A stretch of DNA of 64,000 nucleotides from Bimastos eiseni (taxonomy: Eukaryota > Annelida > Clitellata > Crassiclitellata > Lumbricidae), in assembly GCA_959347315.1 (NCBI GenBank), contig OY365818.1, forward strand, positions 364,367 to 428,366, read 5' to 3'. The notes below the pieces were generated by a model, which was given only the letters and a program-made list of their open reading frames with translations, was not told where the DNA came from and searched no databases. Both the position numbers and the translations under genes were made by a program. Shown here in pieces: positions 61,690 through 64,000 of this stretch. Position 1 is the stretch's first letter; each line of letters opens with the position of its first letter.

Positions 61690-64000
61690 ATGATGTGCGT
61701 GCCTATGGTTCGAACTTTCGCAGTGCTATATACATGTCTATATAAGTCTCACTGTGGTCGGTCCTTCCTTCCAGAATTGATTGACTAACAACTTCCAGAA
61801 TGAACATCTGGGTCTTTCTCTGCCCCTTTACGCAGGCATTTTGAACCCATATCCATTGAATTGCTCACTTGATGTTTCTATGAATTTCATAGATAAAGCC
61901 ATTGTGCTGGAAAAAGTAGTCAGAGTTCTCTGAAAAAATCTTTTAAATAGCATTATTAGTGCCGCTGATAAAAATGTATTTGTTGCCGTGATTGTCGCCC
62001 AAGCTTTTCATGTGTTAGCCAGCCATCAAAAGGTGTAAAGTGTACTTATTCAGTTGCTATATAAGAAGATGATTTGTGTTCACAATGAAATGCTCAAAGG
62101 GCCGCATCTGCAAAATGCATTCTTGCACAGTAAAGCTGTCACTAGCTTCTCGTTATTACTGCTTTTAGAACGCCACATTCTGGAAACGACGGGTGCTGTA
62201 AAGAGCAGCCTAATTCCTCGTAATCCCCGCTGTGGTAAGTCGAAAACGAGAGGGAACAAAACAGAAAATCACGAACTGATTCGTTTATTACTCAATAGAG
62301 TTGGATGGAGAATCTAGAATCGTGATAGACGGCAAGAAATTGCTATGATATCAATGCTCAAAAGAGTCAAGACTTCGTTATTATTTCCAGCTTAAGTACT
62401 GATGCAAAGCCCTCGTTACTGCAAACCGTCTACGGTTGGATTGGCCGGCCTTCACTCAGCGATGGACTCTTGACTCCTGGGATTCTAAGAATCAGATTCG
62501 AAGCCAATTATTCCAAATAAGGCGGCATAAGTCTAACATTGCGTTTTAAAATGGAAACACGGTCTTGACGGCAATGTTTCCTCCTAGAAGTCACCAATGT
62601 ATCACTTGTTACGATCTAGACAAGGAAACAAACTGTTCATCAGTTTGGACTTTACAACGACAGATATTGAGGCATATTGCTATACATATGGATTACAAGG
62701 ATGTTGTTGAGTTCGCAGGATGAATCATTTATTTGTCATGATACTGGAAGGAGTTTCTTCCAAAGAGGCTGAACATCAATAGCTCTTGAGTGATCTCCAA
62801 TTTTAAGTAATGAATTGACGGAAGGGAGGAGCCGTGTTAGGTGGACGAACGGAGTGGTTGGACCGTGAATAAAGTGACGGAGGTTCGAGGTCGGAAGGAT
62901 TGGAGTGTGTTGAGTGAAATGACTTTGCATTCAATTCGTTCAGGTATTTTGAGCCAGTGGAGTTATTTAAAGACATGAGAAAGATGGTTGTGTTTGGGGT
63001 TTGGTGAGACCATGAGCGAGAACAGTCTGAATGACTTGGAGGCGGTTTATTTGGGCGACCACTGCGGCCACAGTTTCAGCGTTAACGACTGCACGGTCAA
63101 AGTTGCTGGTCGTCATTCGAAGTCATTTGCTTTCGCGGCATGTCTGGCTGTCTCTGGTCTTCGGTGCGTCTGACTCTACTGTCGAGCGTTTATGCTGGCA
63201 GGACGGAAATATGGTCAGAGCAATAAAACCAACATTACTTCTAATCACTGAACGTTAAGCCTGACAGTGTCCGGTACATACATCGATCGAGCTTTTGGTC
63301 ATGAAATTCCCCGATCCACACTTTTAAGACCAAAGAAGATGCTTAACCTCCTATGACCTCGAATTCTCATCTCACATCTTCTCAAGGATCCACCTAAATC
63401 CTCCTCCTCTCTTTACCATATCCACTAATTCTACGATGAATTTTCCATACAGTCTGCGAATCCATACTAAAACACTTCTTTCCCACCCATACCATCATAA
63501 CTCTATCTAAATTATGTTATTCTCTCTCTTCATTTCTAAACAACACCAACCACATACTCAGACCTATAATATTAACTGTTTCCTGACTTCTAAATTTCGA
63601 AGTCAAATCAAATCGAGGATTTGTCTTCTAAACATTTCCTGTGAGCTGTGAATAAACTCGTGCTTGTGACTAAGATTTGTTTTTTAGTTGAATGAAATCC
63701 GAGAATAAAATTGTCATCTTGACTTTACTACTGTAAGCAGACAAACACACAACAGATTAATACAAAGCGCTATTGGATGAGTTCCTTGAATGAAATAAAA
63801 TATTACTTAGAAGACCAAAATCATAATGCCTAATCTCCAATAACCTCTACAGTCTACATACTTATCTGAAATATGGTTTTAGAAATTATTTAAGTATCGA
63901 TATGAATTCTTTCAGGGAATTAATATCGATCGTCAATTGATTAAATGAAATCTCTGGTTTATGGTCTGAACAGCCACGTTGAGAAATGACTGCGAGACTT
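61690..64000. other. No gene recognised
   Basis: No tandem arrays and no LINE blocks seen. A 54-codon frame from ATG 63012 (MSENSLNDLEAVYLGDHCGH...) is non-repetitive, but I could not link it to splice sites or a family. The last kilobase is AT-rich and featureless. Confidence 0.3.

Noticed and set aside
63012..63173. 54-codon frame MSENSLNDLEAVYLG...
   Set aside because: Short, no splice signals I trust, no family recognised.

Overview
This is animal nuclear DNA from an invertebrate-type genome. The evidence is an intron-containing protocadherin gene, several families of decayed non-LTR retrotransposons, a tRNA-derived SINE, a Tc1/mariner transposon and very dense microsatellites. Nothing looks bacterial, viral or organellar. 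The SINE and LINE types and the layout of the protocadherin would fit a lophotrochozoan (mollusc, brachiopod, annelid or similar), but I cannot name the species. A 200-base run of N at 54620-54819 is an assembly gap.

Layout. 1-12800 is gene-poor, with pyrimidine- and purine-rich arrays, two LINE fragments (about 5.4 and 10.1-10.6 kb), a weak exon candidate (6491-6580) and a long (GA)n tract. 12800-14348 is a complete Tc1/mariner element with an uninterrupted 354-residue DD37E transposase. 14350-18240 is mostly minisatellites. 18521-32068 (minus strand) is the one confidently protein-coding host gene: a protocadherin of about 1201 residues, built from a large exon (29411-32068: signal peptide, seven cadherin repeats, transmembrane segment) and a cytoplasmic-tail exon (18521-19468), with a 9.9 kb intron between them. 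Both splice sites are phase 0, and the tail ends in a possible PDZ ligand.

33-64 kb again has no confidently identified host gene. It holds LINE fragments at about 34.0, 44.7-45.5, 49.7-50.1 and 61.3-61.7 kb, a tRNA-SINE at 38.2 kb, three copies of an unnamed dispersed repeat (one is at 9.4 kb), a possible inverted-repeat element at 58.2-58.6 kb, and a few exon candidates. The best of these is a signal-peptide first exon at 48776-49063.

A recurring theme is that simple repeats sit next to or inside retrotransposon remains. A 228 bp (CAT)n array directly abuts the 3' end of a minus-strand LINE, a 10-bp array follows a plus-strand LINE, and (CTGT)n interrupts a third. By eye, roughly a tenth of the window is simple or low-complexity tandem repeat, and most long open frames outside the protocadherin and the transposase are translations of those repeats.
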